NCBI RefSeq assembly: GCF_965638725.1
Contig: NC_134960.1
Span: 6,636,501-6,700,500, forward strand
Direction of reading: 5' to 3'
Length of the DNA stretch: 64,000 nucleotides
Origin: Aptenodytes patagonicus
Taxonomy: Eukaryota; Chordata; Aves; Sphenisciformes; Spheniscidae
Shown here: one piece after another, positions 15,301-29,970 of the stretch
How positions within the stretch are numbered: the stretch's first letter is position 1
Layout: each line of letters starts with the position of its first letter
Program-made: the position numbers and the translations under genes
The notes under the pieces: model-generated
Told to the model about the DNA's origin: nothing
Databases searched by the model: none
Seen by the model: only the letters and a program-made list of their open reading frames with translations

Positions 15301-18300
15301 ATGCTGTAGCTATCAAAGTGTGCCAGAATGATTTCATTCCTTTTATTTTTAATAAAACTGGACAGTTAAGTCAGAAGTTAACACAAGTATATAAACTCAC
15401 ACTAAACTTCGAGCAGGTCGCCTACTCCATTGCTTAAACAAATGGTACGTGCATGCCCGAGAGCTACTTAAACCCTGGCCATGAGGCCCTGGATAGACTT
15501 TGTATGGCTTCACTACAAATAATAAAAAAAGAAAGCAGCCTGGCATCTTTCTCTTCCACTGCCGACAACATTCCCACTGCTCTCCACCAGGCAAAGTGCC
15601 ACGGATAAATTCAACAGATTAAAACAACCAGAACAGTACAACAGGCAGGGATGTGCTCAGTTCTGCTGGAAATGGCTACACAAACACTGCAAATCACATG
15701 CAGTGCTCAGAGAGAGAAGATGCCTCTCACCCGCCCCAGCTCTGGTCCCCGAAGCATTATGCACACAGCAAACCCCCAAAATCCAGGGCTGCGAAGCTCC
15801 ACCGCCTGCATCCGTGCTGCAATTCATTATGAATATTCCCATGAATGAGGAGCTTCGATTACCATGCTGTACAGAGTAATAGTAAACAGCAGTGGTGACC
15901 AAAAAGCTATTTATGGAAGGGCTCTCTGCTACGATCCCATGATTACTAGTTACGGAAATTTTTCAAAAAAAGGAATACAAAAAGAGATTTCCACCGGGCA
16001 CAGCGAGCCATACAATTTGTGCTGTGCTTGAACTTTGTAAATCAAAATCCAAGTGATGTTTACAGCACTCTAGTTGTTCCTTAAACTTTATTTTTCTTTA
16101 CTGCGTGCATTTTATGCCCTTAGTGAGCTGCAGCGTAAAGCTCTCTGTGTGACTGATGGAAAGCAGAAAGTCGGCACAGCCTGATTGGGCAAACCAGCCT
16201 CACCCCCCTGTTATCTGCATTAAGAGCTTCAACAAATTTGTGTAATACCCAGCATTATAGAAATGGATTTCCAACCAGAAGAGCAGTTGGCAGGATTAAA
16301 CAAGTAGAAAAGCACATGCACATAAAAAATCGGGAGGTCTGAACACGAGCTAATGGAGCAAGCAGAAAATAGCTGGGCATGCTCCCTGGGCTCGAGGACC
16401 GCTTCCTTTACGACAGACAGTAATGTCTCATTACGGGAGAAACAAATACGATAAAGATGAATATTCCATCTTCCCCTGGCTACATTTTAAGCGTTAAGCC
16501 AATACACATTCTCAGGTTATATTTCACAAAAATAGCTACTCAAAAAAAAACCCTGCTGGCAGCGCAGCAAAGCAAATTTTATTTGAAAGATAAATCCTAC
16601 ATTCTTCATAGGCAGATGTGAAAATGTATCAGGCTTTATCATAACAGCCCCTCCCAGGAGCAAAAGATGCCACAGAGTAAATTTACAACAACAAAGTTGT
16701 TCCTTTTGCCCTTCTTCCCCTATATTGCTTAACTCAATACAGACAAAATTACTAGCAAACCAGCAGTTACTGCATCTTACAGATAGATGCTACACACCTT
16801 CCCAGTGCCGCGGTGCTCCGCAAAGTCAATATGGAATCAACCCAGCACTTGGGATCATCAGTAAAACACTTGGATGGTGAGACTACACGGATGCTTCAAT
16901 TACTGTCATCACAAAATGACCATTCAGTTCCACTTCTCCACCGAGGCAAGACCGTACCAACCCTCCGCTAACAAACACAGCCTTGTCAGGGTGTCTGGGC
17001 ACGAAGGCGCCTGACACCAGCCAGCGGCTGCCAGGAGAAGATTGCTGGCAATTTGAGGACCTGCTTAACGCTGAGCTGGACCAGGACACTGTAGCGTCAC
17101 TGTTTCTAGCTGATAAAAGGGCAAGCTCAATCTACCTCCACAGTTTCGTGAAAACTCCTACAAGCAGACACGTGAAATGGTCTTAACGCTGCCCTTCGGC
17201 GCAGAATTATAAATCTAGATCAGCATCGTCTGCTTGCCCGCAGCAAGAATATCGCACTGAAGGACGATCATCCATCTCTTACCAGGATGGGGTTAGGGAG
17301 CAAAGGACGAAGAAGCATCTTTAATCAGTTAAATCCCAGCTCGGTCTGAGCTAGCTGATCCTTGCAAAGAACATCCCTTGGTCGCTCCCCCAAACCAAAT
17401 GAAACTCCCTACATGTGCAGAAGGTGTTGGAAATGGAGCGCAGAGAGACATGCACCATACCGAGGAGTGGGCTGGATGCTCAAATATTAAAACCTGTGGC
17501 TCTGTTCAGTTCTGCACCTGCAGTTCTCACCTACCCCCACAGCTGGGAAGGGGATGGATTTGGGGACAGGACTGCGGTGACAGGAGCTGGAATTGTCCCA
17601 GGCAGCGGTGGCACCAGGGGACTGAGGATAGCTTCCAATCTTGTGCCTCTTGCAATCTCCAGACCACCTTTCTGGATTCAAAATATTTTTAATTAGGACC
17701 AAATCATTAATTATGATTAGCAACTTCAGCTTTAAAAAAAAGTATGAAGCAGCCAATCACTTTTACCCCACTAACTAGGGAAAAAAAATAAAATATATAA
17801 TCTCTAAAAGAAACCTGGTGTGCTTGACAAAGCTTTCCTGCTGCCTAAACCAAGGCAGGAATAAGCTCAGTGATGACCTGAGGTGCAACAGAGCTGTGCA
17901 AGGGCGGCAGCTCCTGAGATGTGTAGCTTTGGCCAAACCCTGACTGCAAACTCTAGAAATCCTGCTGGCCCAAAGTCCCTTGGATTCAAGCACTGGAGGC
18001 AAACCTGCACCAAGAACCAGCTGTTTCTATGGATCATAGCTTGGAAGAAGAGCTTAGGCTTTTGGGATTGCTTTTTTAAAAAAAAAGTTGGTTTACCGTA
18101 TATTCATTCCATCTATAATCTCCCCTTGCCTTGCATCTCCATTTTGAATTATTTATCATCAGGTATGACATTCATTTGCATACTTTATGAGGTGCAAAAT
18201 AAATGATTAGTCATTACATATTAGACTCTCCCAAACCATCTGTGCTAGGCTCTGCAGCAGTTTTGTTTTGGTTTTTTCTCTAATACTTGGGGGCAAAAAA

Positions 18301-20044
18301 TCCAAGAGGAGAATTGGATTTGCTGGAAATACAGAGTAAAATAGTCCTCATACTAGCTGACAGCAAAGGCTTATTACTCTGTTATAGCCGTGCTCCGCAA
18401 GGAATGTGCAGACAATCATCTTCTGTGCAATTTAACTGGTGATACAAATTGCAAGCAGTATTATTTCAAAGACCTTTATTTATTGATTAGAAACAAAGTC
18501 CTTATCCTCTTCCTGCTCCCTCCTTGAGTCGTGCTGATTGCACACAATAGAGAGCTATCACTTAAAGAGCCAATTAAGTCAACTTCTGAAAGGTAATTGA
18601 ATAGCTGAAATTCTTAGTGCAATATTGTACTGCATTATCTTGATTGCAATGAAGAAAAAACAAAGCAGTCGGAGCAATGGAAATTAGAGAATGAGGCATT
18701 GGCCATAGGTAGGAATACCGAAATGGATGGAGCCATTACAAAAAAAAAAAACCCCTATTATTTTCTTTCTGTGGTTACTGCTAATCCTTGCTAGAGGTGT
18801 GAGAAGGAAAAACCAGCCTTGGTCTTATTTATTTTCTGCACTTGGCAGAACTTTATGAGGGATCAGCTGAGCTGCTGACCGGGCGCAGAGAACGGTGTTG
18901 GCCAGTCATCCCACCGCATCCCTCCCTGGGGAGGAATCCAATATCTGGGTGTCCTGTACTCAACCGAAAGCTTTGATTAAAACATTTCTTGTGGCTGGGG
19001 CTTTATGAAGGTAACGCCTTCTGCACGGATTCCCCCACGCCTGACGGAGGAGTTCATACTATCCTCCGGCAGAGCCACCAACAGACCTTCTCTCTTCTGC
19101 CCTTCTGGCTACCTTCAAAAGTACCTGGAGGATTTTGTATCACCTCTGGGATTTCCATACCATGGCCCAATTGGGCTAAAGCGAGACTAGGAGTTTGAAA
19201 CCTGTTGGGAAGAAGGACATAGCTTCAGTCCCTTAGAAAAAACAGGCTTAAACAAAAAAAAAAATGGGAGGGGAGAAAATGATTGTAAGCCTGCCAATAC
19301 TCAGAAGTTATATAAAATCACTCATGTAATCACAAACTGAGAGCAGAGTCCTCAGGAACTTGAAGACACCGGCTGTACGTGGTCAAAATTCATCATCAGT
19401 TTCCGAGGAACTACTCAAAGTCACAGCACTTGGGCTATAAAGCATTTACACAAGGCACATAAAAAGGAAGCTGTTTCCAAAGTAGGAAAAGAGGCACCAC
19501 AAAACATAAAAATCTCTCTCTTTCTTCTGCGCTGACAGCAGACTCTGGTGTGACCTACCACCCCTGTCCTCCTGCCCCTTCATCCACTTGGGTTTCCACA
19601 TCAGCAGAATCAATCCACCCAACCTTAGAGCAAATTCACGGCCAACTGCTGCTTTCCTGGAGCTGCTTTGGCACCGTCCGCCTCCCCACACGTGTATTTT
19701 GTCTGGCACCAGGAGTTTGCTGAAGAACATACAGCTGAGCGGGGTGAGATGCTGCAGCACCTCAGCCCTAGGTATGTGGATGCTTTCTCCGGCTGTCCTC
19801 TCGGCAGTTACCGCAGCGCTCAAGGTCCCTGCCCCAAGCCCCTCAGACTTTCCATCCCAGCACAAGCACAGACCTCCTGGAGCAACCGAATAAATGTCAC
19901 TTCTCTGGCAGCAAATGTGCCAGCAGAGAAATGCAAACCCATCCTTCTGTAGGCATGGTTTCTGTGTTTGAGGAGCTGTAGGAGGGATGGTCAGAGGGAG
20001 GTTTCAAAGGGATTTATGCACCTTGCAGGTTGGGAACCCCTCCT

Positions 20045-20112
20045 GTGCCTTGATTTCCCGCCTGTGAAATGGGCTGAATGATACCCAGCCAACTTTGTAG
20101 AGAGCTTTGCTT
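20045..20112 (+). repeat. MIR-like ancient SINE fragment
   Basis: The segment reads as TTTCCC, then CCTGTGAAATGGG, then GATACCCA, then a CTTTGTAGAGAGCTTTG tail. This is the familiar 3' part of amniote MIR/CORE-SINEs, which have a CATCTGTAAAATGGG box followed by TTTGTAAAGCGCTTTGA. It is strongly diverged, so it is an old fossil. The call rests on recalled consensus words, not an alignment. Confidence 0.6.
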
Positions 20113-22199
20113 TTCATCAATCCACTTCCATGTCTAGGAGACTTGTGCCACCACCCTCACCCTGCTGCTCTGGGGCCTCTGGAGCTGTCAGTCTGAACCA
20201 AAATGCCCACTAATCCATCGGGAATTTGGCAGTATCATGTAACTAACCTCTGAAATACATGTGGTACCAACGTTTGCCACCGTGCACCAGAAATACAGCA
20301 TTAGCACACACCACCGAGTCCTGCTCAAACTTCTGCCTTATTCATTTTTGTCAGTTGCTCCTCAGTTTATTTTGCAATTATCTCTGCAATTCCCACTGAA
20401 AGACAGGACACAATTGAAAGAACCTGAACAATTTTTTCAAACTTGAATGGTCTTTACCCAAAAGAAGCCAGAAGGAAGCCTAAGCACTCAAATACACTGC
20501 AAGAGTCCCAGTCCTCAGACAATAGTCCATAAAACGGGAGCTTTAGTTTTTTCTTAATTGAGCAGACTGAAAGCTCATCAAATATAGCAAAGCACTAGCC
20601 TCTCCCTGGTCGGTCTATACTTGAGACTTGTTCTATCTTTTCAAAAGCTCTTTTCAGTTACACATTAAAAAAAAAATCTGTAAGGACTATATCTAGAACA
20701 GCTCTAAAAATTGTTCGTACTTTCCCTGAGAGCTTACGTCAACTCATTGGACGGAGGAGCCAAGAGGACAACAAATATTTCAGGGAGCATCCGTTGCACA
20801 TAAATATTGCCCCCTGACACAGATGCACCGTGAATACAATTACGTCCTCACATCAATTACTAGTACACTCCAGAAACACTGTTTGGAGAAAACAAATAAA
20901 TAAACAAACGTAAGCTTGAAATAAGGAACTAATTTGACATTCTAGCAAGCTGCTTCACCTTATAATCATTATTTCCTGAGACACGTTGTGCTGGTTCGTA
21001 TTCCAATAACACATTTGTGTAACCGCACAGGTACAAGGGAAGCGTACAAATCATGTCTCGCAAAACAACTGTTGGCAAAGAGCAGGATTTGTGTATTCAT
21101 CGCTCACCGCTGAACAAGTCACATACATTTTAATTCCGACTTCAAACACAATTTGGACAATGGCAGATGTTTCCTATAGCGCAGGCTTCCTTTGGATGAG
21201 AGTTAATTCAGTTTGAACATGGCAGCAATGAAGAAAGGGATTTAAACAAATATTTTCTGCTTCCTCTCTAAGCTTGATACTGCAGAGGGAAAAATGAGGG
21301 AGTACTAAATTGAACAGCTAAACCTGCCTCTCCCAGCCTCGGCTCTGAATTCAGACCAGCCCGGTAAGCCTGCGCTTCCCTGCAACCAAAGACTCCCCTC
21401 TCCGTGACACCAGCCTGTGTCGAAAAGAAATTAAATTATTTTAATGAGGTTCTTCCAGATGCACACTGATGTAACCGAGAGGAGAATATGCCTCTTCTTT
21501 TAGGCTGCTGAAGTTTCACCAAAAAAGGGAGCGTGCTCCTCTGCAAAACTCTTCTTCCTCTCCCTTTGTTATCCTCGGCAGCTTTGTCCTGTTACTCTAC
21601 ATTAACAAGTGGATCATTATTTCACCAGCTGTAATCAAAACCTTCCGTAAGATAAGATCCAACTGCAATTTTACATTCACATAGTTGCCCATAGTGAAGA
21701 GTCCTGAAATGCTCTTAACGAGTTGTATGCACAGGGATTTTCTCTTCACCTATCAGCGGAATGGGCTTGGGAAGTGACAGCTGCTTAAATAGTGCACGTG
21801 CAGCGGAGTAGTTTAAGGGGAAAAGAAATACTATAAATAATTGAAATCACAGCAAGAAATGTAGGCAGAGCAGAGGGAAAGAGGGCAACTCAGAGGAAGC
21901 TGGCAGCAGGAGGAGAGATAAGGACTTCTCCTGGAAGCCAAACTAAACAAGAGTGCACGTACAAATAAATCCACACCTTCTCACCTGTGTGCTACGCCAC
22001 ACACCAGCAGACAAAAGAAGTTCTTGACCTTTTCTGCACCGTTTGGCAATCTGAATTTTACCCACCTACGAGCCCTCTCTTGCCAACATCTTCCCCTTTC
22101 CTCCTCTCCACCAAACCTGTAAGTCTGATGCAAACGGTCCCCACGGTTGTCGCCGGCACTGCAGCAATCTTGGTCACCAAATGATGCTGATAAGTAGAT

Positions 22200-24480
22200 G
22201 TGGATTTTAAATGGCCAATTCTGCCATTGATGACTGCCTCACCTACACGGACCCACTTCTCCCAGCCCAGCCTTTCATGGTGAAGCTATGTGGAAGGCTT
22301 CCCTGTGCACCCGGCATGTTCAGGGCACACCAGAGAGGATCCTGCTCTCAGCTGGGGCTTCTGAGCACCACGGGGTCACCATCAGGGGTAGCTGCAGAAA
22401 TGACCACCTTTGGTTTGAAGGCTTTAAGAATAATTAATCAGCGCTCCGGAACAACAGATGAATGCTTGAAGTTTCAATCCCAGCAGTAAAACACCTCCTT
22501 TGATGCCCACAGCTGCTATGAAGGGCTAAAGATCGTCATTTTGCCTGACCTTTAACTATTACAGCAATAGTTCTTGACCTGCATTTTAGAAGTTATGAAC
22601 CACAGCCCAGACAACAGCACTCAGGCTAAGCGATCTGCCACTGTCTTGACAGATTTCCAAAGAGATGTGAAATATCTGCCTTTCTCAAGTGACTTGAACG
22701 ATGCACGCACAGAGCGCTCTGCAGACATCCAGAAAAAACACACTGTTTCTCCCTGGGTACAACTCACCCAAGCAGCAGATGGCAGGGATAGTTTATTATG
22801 CTCTATGGAGGTAACACTTGGCACAACAGCTCCAGGTACCACTTCATCACAGCACAGGGCTGAGGAAAGGAGACTTCAACTAGCAACTCAGCTAACCAGA
22901 CACCTTTAACGAGGAGCAAGTAATGAGATTTCTTAGCAAGTGGTTCATTCAAAGGGCATGCAGTGATATCAAGAACCAGGTAAAAATCCCCATTAAGATC
23001 TCTGTGGAAGTCAAGAGCATGTAGGAGGGCTGGTGTTCTCGGCGATAAGATGGATATCTTGCCTTACACAGCAATCGATCGATTTTTAGGGGTCAACTGC
23101 CAGACCTCACCAGACTCCTCTTGCAGAATGTCGGCAGTTTTAGGGCAAAAGCCTGTGCCAGGCACCACTGTTAAAGTTCATCCCTGCTCCTAGAGCCACA
23201 GGGCTAGTAACTGTGACCAGGAGGTGAAGAAACCTTGACACTGACTCTTCTGTGTAAGCAATTCAGTTTAAGAGCTGCTGTTCAAGAAGCATGTCACCAA
23301 GATGAAAGGTGACCACATTTCTTAAATGTAATTCGTTTCTTAAAGACCCTTCCAGAGGCAGCAAGGATCCCATGTACCCTCTTCTCTACACACAGCCCTA
23401 CTAGGCGAGTGCCTTATCTGGATGTGCCTAATTGCATATCAGACCCTCTTGCAGGCTACCTCTCCCAAATCCAAGTCTGGTATGGGAGGGCTGTGCTTCA
23501 TGTGCCTCTAAGGACATCCTCAGGTTGGGACAGGCAAGTGACAGCTCACGGTGGTGTGAATGGCAAATCTGGTGTCAAGAGCAACTTCCAGTCCACAGCA
23601 AAAATAGACATACCAACTCCTTGGATTTCAGTGCAAGATTGGCCCTCGTAACCTCTCCGTGCCACATGAAGGAGATTGGAAACCCAAGTCCACCTTGGAC
23701 AGGACAGCATTTCTCGTTTGACTTCTCCTTAAAAGCAAGGAAGCCCTTCTGTACTTCCAAAAGACATCTGAACCTTAACTGTACTGCCATGCCAGCAAGA
23801 AAAGATGGGAACCTTGTGATTCAAGAGGGTCTACCACTGAGAAACTACATTTGGGCACTCTCCATGTGGTGAATGATGGCGTCTTTCCCCGACAAGGCAG
23901 CCATGCACAGCATCTGTCCTCCAGCGTAAAGGGATGATACTGACTGCCCATCCTCCTCCTCCAGCTGGAGGATGGCTCGTGGGCAGCCATCTCAGCTGAA
24001 GTCCCCAGACCTGGCTCCCGTTGTTGGATGCACAGCCTGGCTCACCGAAGGATGCTGCAGCCGGTTCAAGCATGCTTCAGTTCGCTTAGTGTGAGGCTGG
24101 AGAGAAACGACTCTCTGACAGCTGGCAAATGCAGCTGCCTGCAGCTGATGGGGGATAACGAAGAACCAGCCGCTTCTTAGAAGTGTATTTCTGTCGCCCA
24201 TACCTCTGAACAGCAGATTTCCTCTGACCACGGGGTCGTAGAGAACAGAGATCCCGTAACACAGATCTTTGAACGCTGTTAACTGATCCAACCCCATCCA
24301 AATGTCACGGTTGCTGTCAATACAAAACTGTTCCTTTCTCTTCCTGCCATCGTCCACTTCATCCATGGGGCATCCATTAGGTTCAACACAAAGGCAGCAA
24401 AGAGCCAACAACAAGAGCCTCATTAACTGACTGTACAACTGTGTTTTGGAGCACAGTGCTGTCCCCCACACTGCAAGGCA
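22200..24480. other. Unassigned region with longer than usual open frames
   Basis: Three open frames longer than the local background lie here: 22,574-22,909 plus (111 aa), 23,432-23,872 plus (146 aa) and 23,992-24,471 minus (159 aa). The minus frame has a leucine-rich internal start that resembles a signal peptide (MRLLLLALCCLCVE), then a composition matching no family I know. No splice sites, repeats or frame agreement link the three. They may be chance frames in moderately GC-rich DNA, or an old decayed insertion. No function is proposed. Confidence 0.2.
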
Positions 24481-27400
24481 GAGAGCTCTTGCTGGGAGGA
24501 AAAAAATGGATCAAATTAAAAAATATCTCGCATACCTTAATATTGCAAGCAGCTCTTCCGTCAGACTTGAAACAACAGCATTACCAGCTGTAAAAGGGAA
24601 AAAAAACCCCAGGAAGTCCCCCAAAACAGCAGACCAAATGAAAAAAGAAAAGGATGAAGGAGGTTTCAAATCCACCCTGGAGAGAATGTGTATCACAGCT
24701 TTAACCTGCCGCGGGGAGGGGGAAAAAGGGAAACAGGATAGCAGAGATCAGAAATCAGATTTATTAGGACCAACCAGGTAGATAAAAGATAGATGATCAC
24801 CAAGTGATGATGGCTACTTTGGAATCAGCTAACTTCTGAAAATGTCTAGTCAGCTTTAGCATTTCATACACATGAAATTAGTGTCCACACAAGAGTACTC
24901 TCCTGAAAGGACAGGATTTAATGCAGCCGAGATAATTATCTAGATCCTTCTTTATCCCATTAGTGGCTTTCATTCACATCCTGGAACACCATAAGCGGAT
25001 TGTTCAAGAATTATTTGCCATCCACTGTTTCAATCCTGATTGGAATTATCTTTATACCTTGGTATGAAGAAAAGAGATTACATCCCTGCCAGGGCTTGCT
25101 GCAATGCCCTCTTTTCTGAGCCTCCTTTTATCATTTTTGTTCTATAAGGTGATGAAAAGAATTAGAAAACAATTGTCACAGACATGATTTTGCCCTCTCC
25201 TCCTCTTCCTTCCCCACGCGTGCGTTTGTGAGGGGGAGGACACCCTCTTCCCACCGCATCCCCTGCAGGAGATGCACCACTGCACCTGCACAGAGATGAA
25301 GCTCAATGAGACTTAGTCATCAAATTACCCAGGACAGGATCAAAAAACGCTCCCAGCTTCCTTTTGCTCCATGATCCACTAATAAAAGAACAAGGATGAA
25401 ACTGTTAAAGCCAATTAAACAAATCACTTGATGCAAGAGAAAGAAGTGGGATCACTGCAACTAGAGATCCCAGGGGCATATGCTAAACATCATGTTTCGT
25501 GCTCTCTAGTAATATATGTCACTATGGGAGCTCCGATGGAGATAAAGCTAACATCATTCAAACAGCCAACACAATCCCTTGCTTCAAGGCCTAAAACAAC
25601 AAGAAGACAAAATTCCCCTCCCAGCCACTCTAACCGCCTGCCAGGTTTTGTATTAATGGAAGAATTACATCTCCTTCCAGGTATGGCGAGGACACAGCTC
25701 GTCTCTCCATGGGCATCCGCGAGTCTGCCCAGCAGTGAGGAAAGATGCCTGGCCGACACAAAAACTATCCCTTCTCCTTATAGAAATGTAAGGAGGTAGG
25801 TATTCAGACGTGACATAAATAGGAATGCATATATTTTTTAAAAAATTATGTTTTACAGCCGCACAATGAGATCTGTAGGAGTGTTATCTTTATAAACAAG
25901 TTATTAAAGGGGGGAGGAGGGACACAATAATAGCAGATGCCAATTACTCAGCTCCCAGCAGAGACTTTCCAATTTCTCACCTTCCCTCAAAGCAAGATGT
26001 GCCGCTGTACGGCAGCACATTTACTTGCAAGTGTAACACCCTTTCGGAGTATTGCTTCTCTCCCACAAAGCAAAGCTGCATTGCTGCTGTGCCGCCGCCG
26101 GAGAGGGGCAGCCCATTTCCCCACCAACCCTGCACCAGAGCTGAGACCAATACGGCATGAAATTAATTTGGGAAGAGTGAAACAGCAGAAAGTAAATAAA
26201 ATTATCTTTTTATTTGACTCCAGAATCTGGCCACCCCTCCTGCCAACAGGAACAGCAAATTTGTGAGCTAATTGCGACTGCCAGGTTCGCGTCTCTGCAA
26301 ATATCTGCTTAGTTTCAGGAACAAAACGCCAGTAACGATTTTGTTATTTTAAAACAGAGGCATAGTTTTAGACAGTAAATGTCCACATTGCAACTGGAGC
26401 CGTCGGAGAGATCCCATCCTTTGAGGCAAGCACACCAAGGTAATGATTAATATTACAAAAGTAATCCGAGCCTTTAAAATCATTATTTCCAAAATCAGCA
26501 AATCATTACCAAGGCCTTCAGCAATCAATACCCAAGATAAATAGACAATTAAATTGCAAAAGAAACAGAAGAAAGTAGTTAATATTTGCCAAACACAAGC
26601 CAAATACGCTTTTTCATGGTAACCAAATACTTCCAGTAAATAGATATTTTAGCTCACTGGAGAGGCACTTTCAGAAAGTAATAAATTAATCTAATAAAAC
26701 AGACAGACAGGGCGGAACCAGACATTAACAACACACAAACTGATCTATACGGAGCCAACCCACAATCCATGTCCTAATTATGCTCATCCACCATTCTGGG
26801 TACTTACCTCCCCCACCCAGGTCAGCTCTTTAGCTCGGGGAAAAAACACGTTTCATGCAGCTTCACTGGCACAACAAAGCAGAGAATTTCAGCCATCAAA
26901 TGACGAAGTTTGTGCTCAGCTAGAATTTGCATTTCCAATTTTTTTTCTAAATACCTCTCGCTCCCCAAAGTCAGCAAATTAATCTGCTTTTAAATACGAT
27001 TCTTGCTTTGCCTTCAACTTAGTTTAAGCTCCATCCACGAGGTGCGGGATGAGCTCTCGCCGCCTGGCAGCGCCAGCCACCCACACGTGATGCCTGTGCG
27101 AGCATCCCCATGGCACGTCCCCACCCTGGAACCGGGAGGGTTCGTCCTGGGGGGCTGCGCCCTGCCTCGCCATCACTCTGGGGACCCCAGACACCCGGTG
27201 CAAGGACCAGCACCACCTCCTCCCCGGGCAGCCCAACCTTTACCAGCTTCTACCCAAAATCATTGCTTGGAGTTAACGAAGCCACACTATTAGGTGAGCA
27301 TCTGGTGAAGTTCTTCAAATGGTGGGTAACTTGAACTGGACAAGATTAAGAGAGGGAGAGACGTGTCGAAAGACGTCCATCCTGGTCATTTTCTGCAACA

Positions 27401-29869
27401 TCAAAGGAAGAAGGAAGGGAGGAAACTGGGGGAAATGGAAGACAAAGAGAAAAGATATCAAAGCCAGCTCTGGAGAGAGTGCAATGAGAGATGGCACGAA
27501 AAAGGAATAGTTAAAACACGAAAGGCAAGATCAAATAAAAGCAAAAGATCACAGTCTGGGTGCAGAGAGGAGGGAGGGGAGACCACCACACCGCTTTCAC
27601 CAGCATTAACTGAATAATTCATTTGACAGGTACTTGTCTGTGGCAGTGGTTGAGCCTGAGAGAGTCCAACACCGTCCAGGTCCATCCATCCACCAGGTAA
27701 CAATCAAATATTGTTCTTGCTCTTCACATCCAGCACGGGGACACGCCATGGGGACACCGCACAGCAGCTCCACTCCCCTAAGCGCCCGTCTTTTGGGGAG
27801 GAATACAGCAATTTAGTCCTCACTCAGAAAACTTCTCCAGCTTCTTCTGTATGAAGTTCTTGGTACTGGCAGGGCTAGTGTTGCCACTATGCTTTCACTA
27901 GAACAGGCTATACAAACACACAGTGCTATTACACGTATCTTAAGTAGCTCATATCTCAGTATTGGAAGTTTCTCTGATTATTTACAAGGGCTTTTGAAGG
28001 CTACACAACTTTTTTGGTACCACAGGCCTCCTATCTAAGCCATGAAATTCCTTAGAGCAGTGACAATACTGCTCCTAAAATATCTGCTCCTAAATCCCTA
28101 AATAGAGGATTTATTGCAGCATACGTACAAGTAGCGAGTGACAAAAAAGAGTCTCCAGCTTAAACCTTATTTCCAGAAAGCTCTTACCACCACAGGGAGA
28201 GAAGAAAAACCTATATGCTCTAAGGCAGTCTCAAACATGTGATCAGGATGGTCTAACAACTCACTGAGGAATAGGTGTGGACCAGGTAGCAGCACTGACA
28301 CAAGCCAACGCCGTGCTCTTCCCCCAGTTCAGCATCCATCCCACTACCAGCAAGTCCTAAACGCCCAGTGCAACAATTATAGTTACAAGTAAATGGACAC
28401 TGCAACTCAACAAAACTCATAGTGAAAATAAAAGACAGGCAGAGATTAATTTTTGTACAGAAGCTTCTTTAAAGCCTAGCAATTTCCATTTTAATGCTAC
28501 TGCTGTCCACTTTAATATAAGCAGAAATGAAAACATCTGGCACAAATGTGTCTAGTCACTTCAAAATACAGATTAACCTTTAGGTAAGTATTTATCCTAT
28601 ATGTAGCACAAGAGGACAGGAATATTTAAATATTAGGGGAGTCATTCCAAGGCAGGGGCAGGCAGGAGGGAAGATGGAGTTACGGAGCCGTCTCTGCGCA
28701 TCAGGGACACATCCATGCTAATGCACGGATCCTGGAGACTCAATGTGACTTGACACCGGGACAAAAACAGAATGAGGAACGGCCAGTGCCACAATTAACA
28801 CAGAAAGAGATGATTTAAAACAGAAATCTGCCCCTCCCAGATTTTCTTGCTTTGCAAGACAAGCCTGATGTGAGCTCAAAAACAAACCCAAGAAGGGCAT
28901 CGCTGAATAAAAAGCCCCCTACACTTCAATTCAAATAAAAAAGGCGGAAAAAATGCATTTCCCTCCATCAAAGACTACCATCCTCTCCCCGAATCAGGAA
29001 GCTGTTAAGCAGATGCTTGATCAGCACTCCCCGAAAAGCCTCTCCTCCTAACAGCGTTAACCTGCCAGCCCCCACTGAAGCCCTTTGTTTATTTTAATAG
29101 TTTCCATAATCCTTTAATTAGACCAGTGACTTCTGCCGCCGCGACAGCCCTCTTCACCCACCGAGCCCCGCCGACCTCTTGGGCTTTGTCTCGTGAAAAA
29201 CAAAACGTCAGCATTAGAATTGGCACGATAATGATATGGAAAATCTTCACGTGAAACATAAAGCTTCATCTCCAAATGCTTTTAGGCAGGTGGCTCAGCC
29301 CCACCTCTGCAAAGGTTTCCTGCAAAGCGACGGGTGGCTGTGGATGCCCGTGCCGAGCCAGGCACCCCAGGACAGATATTGGTTCGTGTTTCTTTACACC
29401 ATGAACTGAGAAATGGGTACTTTGGTGACTGGTTGGGTTCTGTGAACAGGGAGAACCACGGATAACCCAAGCCTACCCACAGGAGCCTGCTAGCAGCCTT
29501 GCCCAATCTATCGCTAAAGCAATTTCTCCATCACTTAGCAGGCTTCAGAGCTTTCTAGAGATGACTGGCAGCTTCACTTAAACTAGCCAGCTATAGATGT
29601 GTTTTACATTAAACACTAAGTGAATAATCAATGAACATTCAGGATATAAGCACAAATCAATGATTTGTTTTAGATGAATCAAAGGGAATCACAAATGAGA
29701 GAGGGTTTTGTTCTGTAACAGAAGTAAACCAAGAGAAGTACTTGATGTAATTGGGTGTATGTGTGTCAACCTCCTCTGCCTGCTCCTCTCCTACACACTG
29801 ACACAGACCCTGCTGTCACAGAAGCGCGGCTGTGTCCTCCAAACCCCTGTGACAAGAGAAGTCACTGTC

Positions 29870-29970
29870 CCCAGAGAGCAGATGGGAACTGAGGCATGAA
29901 ACCAGCCGACTGACTTTCCCAAGACTGGGAGGGATACGGCATAGCAAGGACCCGAATCCAAGTCCCCTAC
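29870..29970 (+). repeat. MIR-like ancient SINE core fragment
   Basis: The order GGGAACTGAGGCA, then TGACTTTCCCAAGACTGG, then CAAGGACCCGAATCCAAGTC follows the MIR core pattern (ACTGAGGC, TGACTTGCCCAAGGTCACAC, GGGATTCGAACCCAGGTC). It is heavily mutated. The call is by eye. Confidence 0.6.
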
